From an uncultured Chitinophagaceae bacterium (GTDB taxonomy: Bacteria > Bacteroidota > Bacteroidia > Chitinophagales > Chitinophagaceae): a stretch of DNA of 64,000 nt. Location: positions 1 through 64,000 of the forward strand of contig CALMYJ010000013.1 in assembly GCA_937873715.1 (NCBI GenBank), read 5' to 3'. Within the stretch, counting starts at the first letter, position 1. Each line of letters begins with the position of its first letter. The notes under the pieces are model-generated. The model saw only the letters and a list, made by a program, of their open reading frames with translations. It searched no databases and had not been told where the DNA came from. Below, one piece after another: positions 10,101 through 17,344 of this stretch. The position numbers were made by a program, and so were the translations under genes.

Positions 10101-10383
10101 GGAATACGTACACCTGAAAGATATGAGGGCGGCCTGTATGGAGCCGGTAAATGTATTAAGCGGTTACAAATGGCAGGGCGGCCTTGGGTATTACGAAAGC
10201 ACTAAAGATGCCAGCACCAATTTCTTTTTCAACTGGCTGGCTAAAGGCACCTATGTTTTTGAGTATCCTTTATTGGTAACACATGCCGGCCATTTCAGCA
10301 ATGGTATTACCAGCATACAATGCATGTATGCGCCAGAATTTAGCAGCCATAGCGAGGGTGTTTTGGTACAAGTGGAGCCATAG
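4174..10383 (+). CDS. Alpha-2-macroglobulin family protein (large exported protease-inhibitor-like)
   Basis: The 2069-residue protein begins with a signal peptide (residues 1-24, ending LLAQ). The first 370 or so residues look helical. A carboxypeptidase-regulatory-like beta segment follows near 500-580, then an MG2-type domain with the signature TDRSLYRPGQ near residue 597. The macroglobulin core segment (FFFPDLKTDAEG near 1272) precedes the thioester region. YDCAEQTFNRYY contains Cys1504 and Gln1507 in a C-A-E-Q thioester motif (many bacterial members have CGEQ or CLEQ), so thioester chemistry is possible. Bacterial relatives are thought to trap foreign proteases at the cell envelope. Odd: residues 1217-1225 (MLAGKVAGV) resemble the plug of TonB-dependent receptors. 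No penicillin-binding-protein gene lies beside it, unlike the proteobacterial pbpC pair. Alternative start at codon 3 (4180). Confidence 0.9.
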   Translation: MNMLSLKRLFLFFLLSFFSNYLLAQKDSDYAIEWKKVQALESQGLTKSALNKVNYIYQLAASAKNDAQQIKSCMYQLRYRSVLYDEVDEKNILFVDTLISKATAPAKNILQSMQAEMYWQYLQNNRWKLYNRTALADEKAKDIATWSLDKLHAVIGALYQSSLHNEALLQITALDKFEPIIIKGGNSQHLRPTLYDFLAHRALEYFMHDERNITRPADYFTIKDSAAFLPASRFVVSVFKTNDTASLQYKALLLMQDILKFHLEDTSPDALLDADLIRLNFVFSKSVNSDKDKLFEAALINVVQRFQANGGVAQAMYLRAKLHYDRSVDKGDIADADILPVFTLKQAKAICEAAIKQFPKSEGSINCQNLLQQITQPYLEIETEQVNIPGQPFRSLVTYKNATKLFLRVIKTSAAEVKALNRRSYDNQWKEIVKLPSNKKWDIDIPNPGDYRQHATEIKIDGLPAGMYWLLASLDENFSLQQNIIARQVVHVSNISCIHNTSGNYYVLNRETGVPLEGATIQAWERKYDYQKGDYNELKAENYQTDKNGLFQIKQTKDYKAISLQVRYKNDELHLDTYVDNRIYNSYIETVKPITYLFTDRSLYRPGQTLYFKGIVFKKNEKATQATVIPAFKTLVQLKDANGQKVGEIAVTTNEYGSYHGAFTLPAAVLNGQFSVYDTTANAYQFFNVEEYKRPKFSAEIQKPSGTYRAFDTITVKGVATAYAGNAIDGAKVKYRVVRKVQYPIWWYGGIAIRKGTRIMPYGSQEQVEITNGETVTDASGGFTLQFAALPDETVHKKNQPVFHYEVSADVTDLNGETRSATTTVAVAYQALQLDIVAPDKIHTDSLKSLRVHSANLNGIFEKTAITIQVYQLQQPSKIFRERYWQQPDQFVLTQAEYYTLFPHDVYKDEDKVHNWKLLEKEIEVNDSTDEAAPVYLRVHKGLPQGKFMPGWYKFIVSAKDKYGEIVKAEKYIQVFDNSTTGNQFAPVVVQTNTAKAFPGEQISYNIQTGFKSVWMIHSIARMDSNTTVQYPTIQAVQSYKNTILVTDSDRGGIAIYYAFVQHNRVYSGTEIIEVPWNNKTLNISYQTFRDKILPGAQEKWTVKISGDKGDKMSAELLAAMYDASLDQFKTHNWYRIGIWPTLSNLLRWDGEGFAAVRSELYNKTYKEVIVYHKVYDRLGAWKDSPWMYEEYVVGRSNRKYMRLSKSTAPAATPGEMLAGKVAGVHAESDDLNYFRGDKFEEYRIDENKRQRDSLGQVQKNANQNTDIQLRKNFNETAFFFPDLKTDAEGNISFGVTMPEALTQWKLMTLAHTKDLASGYIEKTLVTQKLLMVQPNAPRFMREGDRMIFSAKIVNLSEAALTGFSTLELFDAATNQPVDGLFKNSTPSQPFTIAAGQGAAVQFSIEVPLNFNSALTYRIIARANEFSDGEEMALPVLSNRMLVTESMPLNMRTAGVKQFKFDKLLQSAKSTTSSNHELTVEFTANPAWYAVQALPYLMEYPYDCAEQTFNRYYANMLAAYISNSTPAIKAVFEKWKTADTTALLSNLEKNEELKSALLQETPWVLDAQNEALQKKNITLLFDMVRMSKEARQNLDKLKEMQVPSGGFVWFKGGPDDRYITQYIVSGIGHLYKLNAVQDMAIRDAMLAIAKKALPWLDKKMKEEYDYLLKHKIDLNKNNLGYTTIQYLYMRSFFKEIPVAVTAQKAYNYYASQAKRYWLSQDKYMQGMIALTLHRNGDAITPKAIIKSLKENAVLHDEMGMYWKQNTQRVGWQHSRWFWHQAPIETQALLLEAFTDIDKNSSNINAMKTWLLKQKQTQNWRTTKATAEACYALLINPPGLRNGEAGSLLQEEKTVTIQLGSMQISSTAAEAEAGTGYFKKRIEGNLVHPAMGNIEVALQLEATKIASTGGWGAVYWQYFEDLNKITPSATPLQLKKQLYVERSSTKGPVLEALADGAILKVGDKVKVRIEIRVDRDMEYVHLKDMRAACMEPVNVLSGYKWQGGLGYYESTKDASTNFFFNWLAKGTYVFEYPLLVTHAGHFSNGITSIQCMYAPEFSSHSEGVLVQVEP

Positions 10384-10548
10384 CGGTGAGTAAAGTATTG
10401 ATACTGAACCGCTGGCAGGTACAGCCTTTACCCGGTTGCAAACGGGCAACAGGAGTTAGCCGGCATAACAGCAACGGTAACCGTAAATGCAGGTAATGGC
10501 AGCAGGGCCGGTAGGCCCAGATTGTCAAAAAAACTCTTGTTTCACAGC

Positions 10549-10578
10549 TTGATTTGTGGCTGTAATGCCCTACCTTCG
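10549..10578 (+). promoter_or_regulatory. Probable promoter of rpsF-rpsR-rplI
   Basis: TTG at 10549-10551, a 19-base spacer and TACCTTCG at 10571-10578 match the Bacteroidota promoter pattern (TTTG / TAnnTTTG) with one mismatch in the -7 box. Transcription would start near 10585, about 50 bases before rpsF. Confidence 0.6.
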
Positions 10579-10635
10579 CAGCCCCGTTGATAAAAACGGG
10601 TTTTTAACCATTTTTTTAAACATAAAATCAGGGAA

Positions 10636-10992
10636 ATGAACAATTACGAATTGATGGTGATTTTTACCCCTGTGCTCTCTGAAGAGGAATTTAAAGCCGC
10701 TCAGAGCAAATACGCTGCTTTAGTTGCCGAAAACGGTGGCGAAGTACTGCACACTAATCCCTGGGGATTAAAATCACTGGCGTATCCCATTGCCAAAAAG
10801 ACTACTGGTCTTTACTGGGTAATGGAATATAAAGCGCCATCCAGCTTCAATGAAAAGTTGAAAATCCAACTTTTGCGTGACGAAAGCGTAATGCGTCACA
10901 TGTACACTGCACTCGACAAATACGCCGTTGAGTACAATGCCAAAAAGAGAAGTGGCGTAAAATCTTTTAACAACGAAACAGTGGAGGCTTAA
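10636..10992 (+). CDS. rpsF: 30S ribosomal protein S6
   Basis: The 118-residue protein has the S6 N-terminus (NNYELMVIFTPVLSEEE), the central PWGLKSLAYPIAKKTTGLY segment and the RDESVMRHMYT segment. S6 binds the central domain of 16S rRNA together with S18, which is encoded immediately downstream (3-base gap). The rpsF-rpsR-rplI order is the classic ribosomal cluster; no single-strand-binding protein gene is inserted between rpsF and rpsR here, which is the Bacteroidota arrangement. In some bacteria S6:S18 binds its own leader; I did not identify such a structure in the short leader. Confidence 0.96.
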   Translation: MNNYELMVIFTPVLSEEEFKAAQSKYAALVAENGGEVLHTNPWGLKSLAYPIAKKTTGLYWVMEYKAPSSFNEKLKIQLLRDESVMRHMYTALDKYAVEYNAKKRSGVKSFNNETVEA

Positions 10993-10995
10993 CAC

Positions 10996-11262
10996 ATGGC
11001 AAAAGCAAACGAGATAAAATATCTTACAGCTATCAAGGCTGATAAGCGGCCTAAAAAATACTGCCGCTTTAAGAAAATGGGCATCCACTACGTAGATTAT
11101 AAAGATGCCGATTTCTTAAAAAAATTCCTGAACGAACAAGGTAAATTATTGCCCCGCCGCCTTACCGGTAACTCTCTCAAGTTCCAGCGCAAGGTATCGG
11201 ATGCCGTAAAAAAAGCCCGCCAGATGGCGATACTGCCTTACGTAACGGATTTGTTGAAATAA
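10996..11262 (+). CDS. rpsR: 30S ribosomal protein S18
   Basis: This 88-residue protein contains the S18 hallmarks: [18 protein letters not shown] near the N-terminus and [15 protein letters not shown] followed by [14 protein letters not shown] at the C-terminus. It pairs with S6 on the 30S platform. It starts three bases after the rpsF stop and is followed 77 bases later by rplI, so the three genes very likely form one transcript. Confidence 0.96.
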   Translation: MAKANEIKYLTAIKADKRPKKYCRFKKMGIHYVDYKDADFLKKFLNEQGKLLPRRLTGNSLKFQRKVSDAVKKARQMAILPYVTDLLK

Positions 11263-11339
11263 TTTTTTTAACCACCCTAATCCATCATAGGAGAAAGTCT
11301 GTCGGCAGCATGCTGGCGATTGGGTAAAAATGCAAAACA

Positions 11340-11786
11340 ATGCAGGTAATATTAATACAGGATGTAAATAATCTTGGCGGTGCCAATGAACTGGTAACCG
11401 TAAAAAATGGCTACGGTCGCAACTTCCTTATTCCTAAAAAGCTGGCAGTAGAAGCTAATCCCTCTACTTTAAAGCAACTGGAAGAAAAAATTAAACAACA
11501 AAAAAAGAAAGAAGCAAAACTGCTGGCCGAAATTAACAGCGTAATCGACAAATTGAAAGAAGGCGCAGTAAAAATCGGTGCTAAAACCGGTACCAGCGGT
11601 AAAATATTCGGCAGCGTAACCTCTGTTCAAATAGCACGTGCTATAAGGGAACAAAAGGGCTACGAAATTGACCGCCGCCGTATTCAAATTGCTGAAGACG
11701 TGAAGGAACTGGGCAACTACAAAGCCAAAATCGATTTTGGCAACGGGCACGAAGCTGAACTGGAATTTGAAGTAACGCCAGAGTAG
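11340..11786 (+). CDS. rplI: 50S ribosomal protein L9
   Basis: This is a 148-residue L9. The N-terminal domain has the signature VILIQDVNNLGGANELVTVK and GYGRNFLIPKKLA, a lysine-rich connecting helix covers about residues 45-75, and the C-terminal domain contains SGKIFGSVTS. L9 binds 23S rRNA near the L1 stalk. It is the last gene of the rpsF cluster and is followed by a strong terminator. Confidence 0.96.
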   Translation: MQVILIQDVNNLGGANELVTVKNGYGRNFLIPKKLAVEANPSTLKQLEEKIKQQKKKEAKLLAEINSVIDKLKEGAVKIGAKTGTSGKIFGSVTSVQIARAIREQKGYEIDRRRIQIAEDVKELGNYKAKIDFGNGHEAELEFEVTPE

Positions 11787-11808
11787 TTTTTGAATTAAAT
11801 TATTTTAC

Positions 11809-11842
11809 CAAATCCATCCGTAATTACGGGTGGATTTTTTTA
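11809..11842 (+). terminator. Terminator after rplI
   Basis: The stem AAATCCATCCG / CGGGTGGATTT (one G-T pair) encloses a short TAATTA loop and runs into a T tract. It lies about 23 bases after the rplI stop. Confidence 0.85.
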
Positions 11843-11903
11843 TGCGGTGAACTTAACCCTGTAATATCTTATTTGTATTTATCTTCATTTAAAACATTTA
11901 CCA

Positions 11904-13541
11904 GTGAAAAAAATGCCACAATCATTTTTAAATACAACCCGGCTGCTTAGTGTAGTAGCTATATTATCCCTATTACAGTTTTTGGTGAGCTGCAATGAGT
12001 CCGGAAATCAAAAACAGGCAAGCGTCGATACATTATCCAGGATTGATATGCATAAAGATGCTTCAATACCCGGCAGCTTTAGCACACAAACCACGCTTAA
12101 GTTTGATAGTGCTGTTCTAAAAATATTCATGGATAGTTTCCCGGCATTTAAGGAGTTTGAAAAAGATATTTATTCATTTTACCAGGGCAGGGATTATGCC
12201 TATGCCTGGTTTGATGAAAATGGTTTAACTGAGCCGGCCCATAATTTATACAATCGTATTGAGCATATTGCCGATGAAGGCCTCAACGTGGATTTGCCCT
12301 ATACCGATAAGTTTGAAATGATAATGGATGAGTATGACGGTGCAGGGCCTGCCTCGCCAAATTTAGAACTCATGCTTACCAGCCAGTACCTGGAGTATGC
12401 TAAAAATGTATGGCAGGGGCTTTCCGAAAAACAAGCCAACACTATCCAGTGGTTACTGCCCCGTAAAAAAATATCCAACAGCCAGTTGCTCGATTCTTTG
12501 GCCAATAAGGGCGCTTTGCAAAATGAGCCGGTATACAAGCAGTATCACCTGCTCAAAGCCAGCCTGAGGCGGCTAAACGACATTAAAAAAGCAGGCACAC
12601 TTCCAGTTATTCAAATGAATGAAAAAAAATTACAGTTAGGCGATTCTTCGCCAACAGTATTGCAGGTACGAAAATGGCTGCAGTTGATGGGAGATATAGC
12701 CACAGATACACAGAGCCCTTTTTTCGACAGCAGCATTTTTGCCGGGGTCAAACGCTTTCAGCAACGTATGGGCCTCAAGCCCGATGGGGTATTTGGCGTA
12801 CAGGCTAAGGAAGAAATGAATGTACCCCTTGAAGTAAGGGCCGAGCAAATTATGGTAAATATGGAACGCTGCCGGTGGGTGCCCGTTCAATTGCAGCAAG
12901 ATTATTTGTTGGTAAATATCCCCGATTTTAAACTACATATTTTTGAAAACGACACACTGGTTTTTTCAATGAACGTGGTGGTGGGCAAAGCACAGCACAA
13001 AACCGTCATCTTCAGCGGCGATTTAAAATATGTGGTATTCAGTCCCTACTGGAATATACCCCCGGGTATACTCAAAAACGAAGTGTTGCCTGCTATAAAA
13101 CGCAACCCCCGCTACCTGGCACAGCACAATATGGAGTGGAATGGCGGTAATGTGCGGCAAAAGCCCGGGCCAAACAATTCGTTGGGGCTGGTAAAATTTT
13201 TGTTCCCTAATTCGCATAATATTTACCTGCACGACTCACCGGCAAAATCATTATTCAATGAAACCACCAGGGCCTTTAGCCACGGCTGCATCCGGGTGGC
13301 CGAGCCCAAAAAACTGGCCTTATACCTCCTGCGCAATGAGCCAGGCTGGGATGAGGCTAAAGTAACTGCCGCCATGAACCGGGGACAGGAGCAAACAGTA
13401 GTGCTCAAAAAAAATATACCTGTATATATTACCTATTTTACAAGCTGGGTAGATAGTAATGGCCTGCTCAACTTTAGAAAAGATATCTATAAAAGAGATA
13501 CCCGTTTATCCAAAAATATACTGGAAAAGCCAGCTATATGA
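11904..13541 (+). CDS. L,D-transpeptidase (YcbB/LdtD-like), probable lipoprotein
   Basis: The 545-residue protein should cross-link or remodel peptidoglycan in the periplasm. A hydrophobic signal ends in FLVSC with Cys30 as likely lipid-modified residue. Next come a scaffold domain (about 65-200), a peptidoglycan-binding repeat (about 245-300, with LQVRKWLQLMGD and FQQRMGLKPDGVFG) and a YkuD catalytic domain (about 330-500) carrying the active-site motif SHGCIRV with Cys462. This order is that of the YcbB family, and the length is close to E. coli YcbB. The GTG start at 11904 is used; an ATG three codons in (11913) is equally possible. It is alone in its transcription unit, between the rplI terminator and the RRM gene. 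Confidence 0.9.
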   Translation: MKKMPQSFLNTTRLLSVVAILSLLQFLVSCNESGNQKQASVDTLSRIDMHKDASIPGSFSTQTTLKFDSAVLKIFMDSFPAFKEFEKDIYSFYQGRDYAYAWFDENGLTEPAHNLYNRIEHIADEGLNVDLPYTDKFEMIMDEYDGAGPASPNLELMLTSQYLEYAKNVWQGLSEKQANTIQWLLPRKKISNSQLLDSLANKGALQNEPVYKQYHLLKASLRRLNDIKKAGTLPVIQMNEKKLQLGDSSPTVLQVRKWLQLMGDIATDTQSPFFDSSIFAGVKRFQQRMGLKPDGVFGVQAKEEMNVPLEVRAEQIMVNMERCRWVPVQLQQDYLLVNIPDFKLHIFENDTLVFSMNVVVGKAQHKTVIFSGDLKYVVFSPYWNIPPGILKNEVLPAIKRNPRYLAQHNMEWNGGNVRQKPGPNNSLGLVKFLFPNSHNIYLHDSPAKSLFNETTRAFSHGCIRVAEPKKLALYLLRNEPGWDEAKVTAAMNRGQEQTVVLKKNIPVYITYFTSWVDSNGLLNFRKDIYKRDTRLSKNILEKPAI

Positions 13542-13578
13542 TTTTTTGGATATAAGTACGCTTTATTATATAAAACCT

Positions 13579-13586
13579 TACATTTG
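13579..13586 (+). promoter_or_regulatory. Possible -7 box upstream of the RRM gene
   Basis: TACATTTG is a perfect match to the TAnnTTTG box. It would give a leader of about 120 bases before the RNA-binding-protein gene. I do not see a clear -33 TTTG at the right distance (the nearest TTTG ends 30 bases upstream), so this rests on the -7 element only. Confidence 0.4.
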
Positions 13587-13711
13587 TAATGCTATAATGG
13601 TTTTAGTTTTTCGTATTTAGCTGACAGGTTTCTTACAGATGCCCCCGTTTCAGTTCATTGTATTAGCTAAGTCATTACAGTTTTTATTTAAACACCAAAT
13701 TTTTTTTGACA

Positions 13712-14098
13712 ATGAACATTTATGTAGGAAACCTCAGTTGGACCATGACTGATGACGACCTGAACAACCTTTTTACTCCTTACGGAGAAGTTGCAAGCGC
13801 AAAAATTCTCAAAGACAAAGTAACCGGCCGCAGCCGTGGTTTTGGCTTTGTAGAAATGGAAGATGAAGAAGCCGCAAAATCTGCAATCGCCAGCCTTAAC
13901 GAAAGTGAAGTAGGCGGTCGCAAATTAGTTGTTAACGAATCACAGCCTAAGCAGGATAATGGCGGCGGTGGTGGTTTCAAAAAACGCAGCTTCGGTGGTG
14001 GCGGCGGTGGCGGCTTCAAAAAAGGCGGCGGCGGTGGTGGTTACCGTGGCGGTGGCGGAAGCCGTGGTGGCTACGGCGGCGGTGGCAGAGATTATTAA
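13712..14098 (+). CDS. Glycine-rich RNA-binding protein (RRM domain)
   Basis: From the ATG at 13712 the protein has 128 residues. One RRM domain fills residues 1-80: RNP2 is IYVGNL (residues 3-8) and RNP1 is RGFGFVEM (about 43-50). The tail (about 88-128) is almost only Gly with Phe-Lys-Lys, Arg and Tyr, like plant and cyanobacterial glycine-rich RNA-binding proteins. The function is probably binding single-stranded RNA, with cold or stress adaptation as the usual role of such proteins. I reject a TTG start two codons upstream, because RRM proteins of this type begin MNIYVGNL. A strong terminator follows. Confidence 0.92.
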   Translation: MNIYVGNLSWTMTDDDLNNLFTPYGEVASAKILKDKVTGRSRGFGFVEMEDEEAAKSAIASLNESEVGGRKLVVNESQPKQDNGGGGGFKKRSFGGGGGGGFKKGGGGGGYRGGGGSRGGYGGGGRDY

Positions 14099-14135
14099 TC
14101 TTTAAATACTGCTTACACATAACAGTGCCAATACT

Positions 14136-14168
14136 AAAGCATACAGGATACTTCTGTATGCTTTTTTT
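14136..14168 (+). terminator. Terminator after the RRM gene
   Basis: The stem AAAGCATACAG / CTGTATGCTTT (11 bp, 7-base loop) is followed by a run of T. It lies about 40 bases after the RRM stop codon. Confidence 0.88.
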
Positions 14169-14199
14169 ATTCTGACATGCACCAGCTTTTTTATAAAAG

Positions 14200-15360
14200 C
14201 TAGTTTTCCTGCAGCAGCCCTGTATAAATTTCCATCATATTGGCGGCATAGTTTTTTCTGCTAAAAAGGGCAGCATGTATATGCCCTTTTTGTATAAGCT
14301 GTTGCCGCAAAGCTGCATCTGCTGCAAGTAATTGCAGGTGTTTTGCCAGCATTTCAGTATCGTATGGGTCAAAATATAATGCGGCATCGCCTCCCACTTC
14401 GAGCAGGGATGATGTATTGCTGCTAATAACCGGTATTCCACTTACCAATGCCTCTAATACAGGTAGGCCAAAGCCTTCAAATATAGAGGGGTAAATTAAT
14501 GCAAGCGCCTGCTGGTAAATAGCCGGAAAATCAGCAGCAGTGGTAAACGAAGCTTGTTTTGAAACCTCCATATCATTTAAAAAAATCAACAGGTGTGCCA
14601 CACCCTGCTCCTTTGCCAGTTGCTGTACTTCCAGTTTTTGCTTTTTACCATTACCAATTATTACCAGCGGAATATCCAGTTTACCCTTTAATGCTATCAG
14701 CGCACGACATATACTTACCAGGTTTTTTCTTGCAGTAATGGAGCTTACAAATAAAAAGTATTGATCGGGCAGGTTGTATTTTTTCTTTATGGCCTGTTTA
14801 ATACTTTCACTTACTTTTTGCTCAAATAAAGGGTGGCAACTTTGATAGCACACCACAATCTTTGCTGCCGGTATTTTATAGTATTCTATTAAATCATTTT
14901 TTGTTTGCTGGCTGATAGCAATCACTATATCAGCTTCCCGGCAGGCCTGTTTCACTTTCCAGCGGTGTACATAGCGCTCGTCAAAATGGTATGTTTCCGG
15001 GTAGCGTTCAAATATGAGGTCGTGTATGGTTACCACCGATTTTATATTGGTTTTTCCAATGCCTGCAGGCAACTCATTGCTTACGCCATGAAAAATTTCC
15101 ACACCTGATTTTTGAATATCCTTGATCATGCCAATGCGCCGCCACAGTGCACCTGATTTTTTATACAACAATGACAGCGGTGTTATAATATGGGTATTGG
15201 CTGAATTTGCTGTTTGAAATAAATTAGAAGTTTTTGGAGTAAACAGGTGGTATTCATTTTCAGGATGATATTCCTGTAATATCGTCAGCAGTGAACGGGC
15301 ATAATTACCAAGTCCTGTGCGGTTTTGAAAAAAACGTTTGCCATCAAAGCCAATTTTCAT
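14200..15360 (-). CDS. Glycosyltransferase family 4 (GT-B fold)
   Basis: The 386-residue enzyme starts with MKIGFDGKRFFQNRTGLGNY, a common N-terminus of retaining GT4 mannosyl- or glucosyltransferases. The C-terminal half has the nucleotide-sugar motif E-G-F-G-L-P-x-x-E-A (EGFGLPVLEAL, about residues 291-301) followed by GIPVISSNTSSLLEVGGDAAL. It probably acts in the cytoplasm on a lipid- or surface-glycan precursor. It is a single gene divergent from dapD, so context gives no hint of the acceptor. A TATATTGC box at 15380-15387 on this strand could be its -7 element, about 20 bases before the start. Confidence 0.88.
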   Translation of the reverse strand: MKIGFDGKRFFQNRTGLGNYARSLLTILQEYHPENEYHLFTPKTSNLFQTANSANTHIITPLSLLYKKSGALWRRIGMIKDIQKSGVEIFHGVSNELPAGIGKTNIKSVVTIHDLIFERYPETYHFDERYVHRWKVKQACREADIVIAISQQTKNDLIEYYKIPAAKIVVCYQSCHPLFEQKVSESIKQAIKKKYNLPDQYFLFVSSITARKNLVSICRALIALKGKLDIPLVIIGNGKKQKLEVQQLAKEQGVAHLLIFLNDMEVSKQASFTTAADFPAIYQQALALIYPSIFEGFGLPVLEALVSGIPVISSNTSSLLEVGGDAALYFDPYDTEMLAKHLQLLAADAALRQQLIQKGHIHAALFSRKNYAANMMEIYTGLLQEN

Positions 15361-15454
15361 GTATCCGTTTATTAATGCTGCAATATAAATAAATGCAGGG
15401 CAGGGTTTAAAATATCAACAATGAATAATGCCTGCTTTTAGCATGATTAGTTTG

Positions 15455-15462
15455 TATCTTGC
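15455..15462 (+). promoter_or_regulatory. Possible -7 box of dapD
   Basis: TATCTTGC lies 26 bases before the dapD ATG. It resembles the -7 variant TAnnTTGC, which recurs before the glutamine synthetase gene (32651) and, on the other strand, before the glycosyltransferase. The open frame upstream of the chosen dapD ATG begins with the TTG of this box, which argues against the longer start. Confidence 0.4.
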
Positions 15463-15488
15463 GGCCCTTAATTTTTAAACAAATCGCA

Positions 15489-16301
15489 ATGGAATTAAAA
15501 GCATTGATAGAAGCGGCCTGGACCAACAGGGAGTTATTAAAAGATAATACCTATGCCGATGCGGTAAGGGCATTGATAGAAGAAGTGGATAAAGGCCGCT
15601 TACGCACAGCATCGCCTGTAGCTGATGGCTGGCAGGTAAATGAATGGGTTAAGCAGGGTATCCTGATGTATTTTGGTATTCAGCAAATGGAAACACACAG
15701 CCTGCCACCATTTGAATTTTACGATAAAATGAAACTAAAAAGTGGCTACGCCGAATTGGGCGTAAGGGCCGTTCCGCATGCCGTGGCAAGGTATGGCGCT
15801 TATATCGCCAAAAATGTGGTGCTGATGCCCAGTTATGTAAATATTGGCGCTTATGTAGATGAGGGTACAATGGTTGATACCTGGGCTACTGTGGGCAGTT
15901 GTGCACAAATAGGTAAAGGGGTGCACCTGAGTGGAGGCGTTGGCATAGGCGGCGTGCTGGAGCCTTTGCAGGCAGCGCCGGTAATTATTGAAGATGGTTG
16001 TTTCATCGGCAGCCGCTGTATAGTTGTAGAAGGCGTAAGGGTAGAAAAGGAAGCTGTGCTGGGTGCCAATGTTGTACTTACCCAATCCACCAAAATTATT
16101 GATGTTAGCGGCAGTGAGCCTGTAGAAATGAAAGGCCGTGTACCGGCACGCAGTGTGGTGATTCCCGGCTCGTACACCAAAAAATTTCCTGCTGGTGAAT
16201 ATGGTGTAGGCTGTGCTTTAATTATTGGTCAGCGTAAACCAAGCACCGATTTAAAAACAAGCCTTAATGATGCGTTGAGAGATTTTAATGTGAGTGTGTA
16301 A
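15489..16301 (+). CDS. dapD: 2,3,4,5-tetrahydropyridine-2,6-dicarboxylate N-succinyltransferase
   Basis: The 270-residue cytoplasmic enzyme transfers a succinyl group from succinyl-CoA to tetrahydrodipicolinate in the succinylase branch of lysine and meso-diaminopimelate synthesis. Visible family features are the N-terminal helical part (MELKALIEAAW, ADAVRALIEEVDKGRLR) and a left-handed beta-helix of hexapeptide repeats (about 95-230) with GAYVDEGTMVDTWATVGSCA, the DapD signature. The ATG at 15489 gives the usual family N-terminus; ten extra upstream codons would overlap the promoter box. It stands alone and is followed by a terminator. Confidence 0.95.
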   Translation: MELKALIEAAWTNRELLKDNTYADAVRALIEEVDKGRLRTASPVADGWQVNEWVKQGILMYFGIQQMETHSLPPFEFYDKMKLKSGYAELGVRAVPHAVARYGAYIAKNVVLMPSYVNIGAYVDEGTMVDTWATVGSCAQIGKGVHLSGGVGIGGVLEPLQAAPVIIEDGCFIGSRCIVVEGVRVEKEAVLGANVVLTQSTKIIDVSGSEPVEMKGRVPARSVVIPGSYTKKFPAGEYGVGCALIIGQRKPSTDLKTSLNDALRDFNVSV

Positions 16302-16337
16302 GCTGGGTACTGGTTGCTGGATACTGGGTGCTGGCAA
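16302..16337. repeat. Short dispersed GCTGGATACTGG-type repeat
   Basis: Directly after dapD there are degenerate copies of a roughly 10-base unit (GCTGGGTACT, GCTGGATACT, GGGTGCTGGC). The same unit occurs in a longer array at 50520-50591, next to rimM and rpsP. Both copies are intergenic. Confidence 0.6.
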
Positions 16338-16376
16338 CTATCTATTAACCTTGTTTTAAAACCATCGAATGATAAT

Positions 16377-16401
16377 GGCCCTGCTTGTCGGGGCCTTTTT
16401 T
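16377..16401 (+). terminator. Terminator after dapD
   Basis: GGCCC pairs with GGGCC across a 9-base loop and is followed by TTTTTT. The hairpin ends immediately before the ATG of the EamA transporter gene, so that gene would need its own promoter or read-through. Confidence 0.65.
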
Positions 16402-16405
16402 GCTA

Positions 16406-17341
16406 ATGCAACGTACAACCACAGCTACTTTAACTACTGCAGGGTTTATTATTGCCTTTACCGGTGCAGTATTATTTTCTACCAAAGCCATTATGGTAAA
16501 ACTGGCTTTTGCCGGTACAGGTGTGAACGCCTTGTCTTTATTAATGCTGCGTATGCTTTGTTCGCTGCCTTTTTATATAGCCGTGCTGTGGTACAGCAAT
16601 ACCCGGCAGCAGCAAAAAGCGCCGCTTACTGCAAAGCAGTGGTGGCAACTGCTTTGGCTGGGTATATTTGGTTACTACCTCAGCAGCCTGCTCGATTTTG
16701 AGGGCCTGCAGTACGTGTCGGCAGGGTTGGAGCGGCTGATACTTTTTTTGTATCCCACATTTGTGGTGCTGATCAATCTTATATTTTTTAAACAAAAAAT
16801 TTCAGGCGTACAAAAGCTGGCGCTGGGCCTTACCTACACCGGTATAGCCATCGCCTACTATGCCGAAATGCAGGTAGATTTTTCGAATCGAAATTTTTTA
16901 TTGGGCAGCTTTTTAATTTTTTTATGTGCCGTTACCTACTCCCTGTACATTGTGGGCAGTGGTAAATTAATACCCCGTATCGGCGCCACCCGGTTTACCA
17001 CTTATGCCATGCTGGCTGCTACAGGCGGAATTTTTATTCATTTTATTTTCCGAAATAACTGGACGGTGTTTACCGGAACCGGTAATACAATCTGGATATA
17101 CGGCCTTGCCCTTGCGGTAGTCGCTACCGTTATACCTTCTTTTATGATTTCGGCTGCGCTTAAAAAAATTGGCTCCAATAATGTTGCCATTATTTCCAGC
17201 ATTGGGCCGGTAAGTACTATTGTGCAGGCACATTTTTTCCTGGGCGAACGTATGCATGCGGCACAGGCTGTAGGTACTATTCTTGTTATTGCCGGTATCC
17301 TGCTTATCGGCTGGAAAAAAGAGCAGGAAGATGCTGTGTAA
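16406..17341 (+). CDS. EamA/DMT family membrane transporter
   Basis: The 311-residue protein is strongly hydrophobic, with about ten membrane segments arranged as two EamA halves (about residues 10-145 and 160-300). Typical features are FTGAVLFSTKAIMVKLAF in the first segment and FLGERMHAAQAVGTILVIAGI near the end. Members export amino acids, metabolites or unknown solutes; the substrate cannot be read here. I use the ATG at 16406 and not a TTG seven codons upstream, which falls inside the dapD terminator hairpin. The stop lies three bases from the stop of the convergent dehydrogenase gene. Confidence 0.88.
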   Translation: MQRTTTATLTTAGFIIAFTGAVLFSTKAIMVKLAFAGTGVNALSLLMLRMLCSLPFYIAVLWYSNTRQQQKAPLTAKQWWQLLWLGIFGYYLSSLLDFEGLQYVSAGLERLILFLYPTFVVLINLIFFKQKISGVQKLALGLTYTGIAIAYYAEMQVDFSNRNFLLGSFLIFLCAVTYSLYIVGSGKLIPRIGATRFTTYAMLAATGGIFIHFIFRNNWTVFTGTGNTIWIYGLALAVVATVIPSFMISAALKKIGSNNVAIISSIGPVSTIVQAHFFLGERMHAAQAVGTILVIAGILLIGWKKEQEDAV

Positions 17342-17344
17342 ATA

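Noticed and set aside
10590..10625. A GGG/CCA-like hairpin just before rpsF that could be an S6:S18 leader site
   Set aside because: The pairing (AACGGG with the TTTTTAACC side) is weak and the CCG-bulge structure known from other bacteria is not evident.
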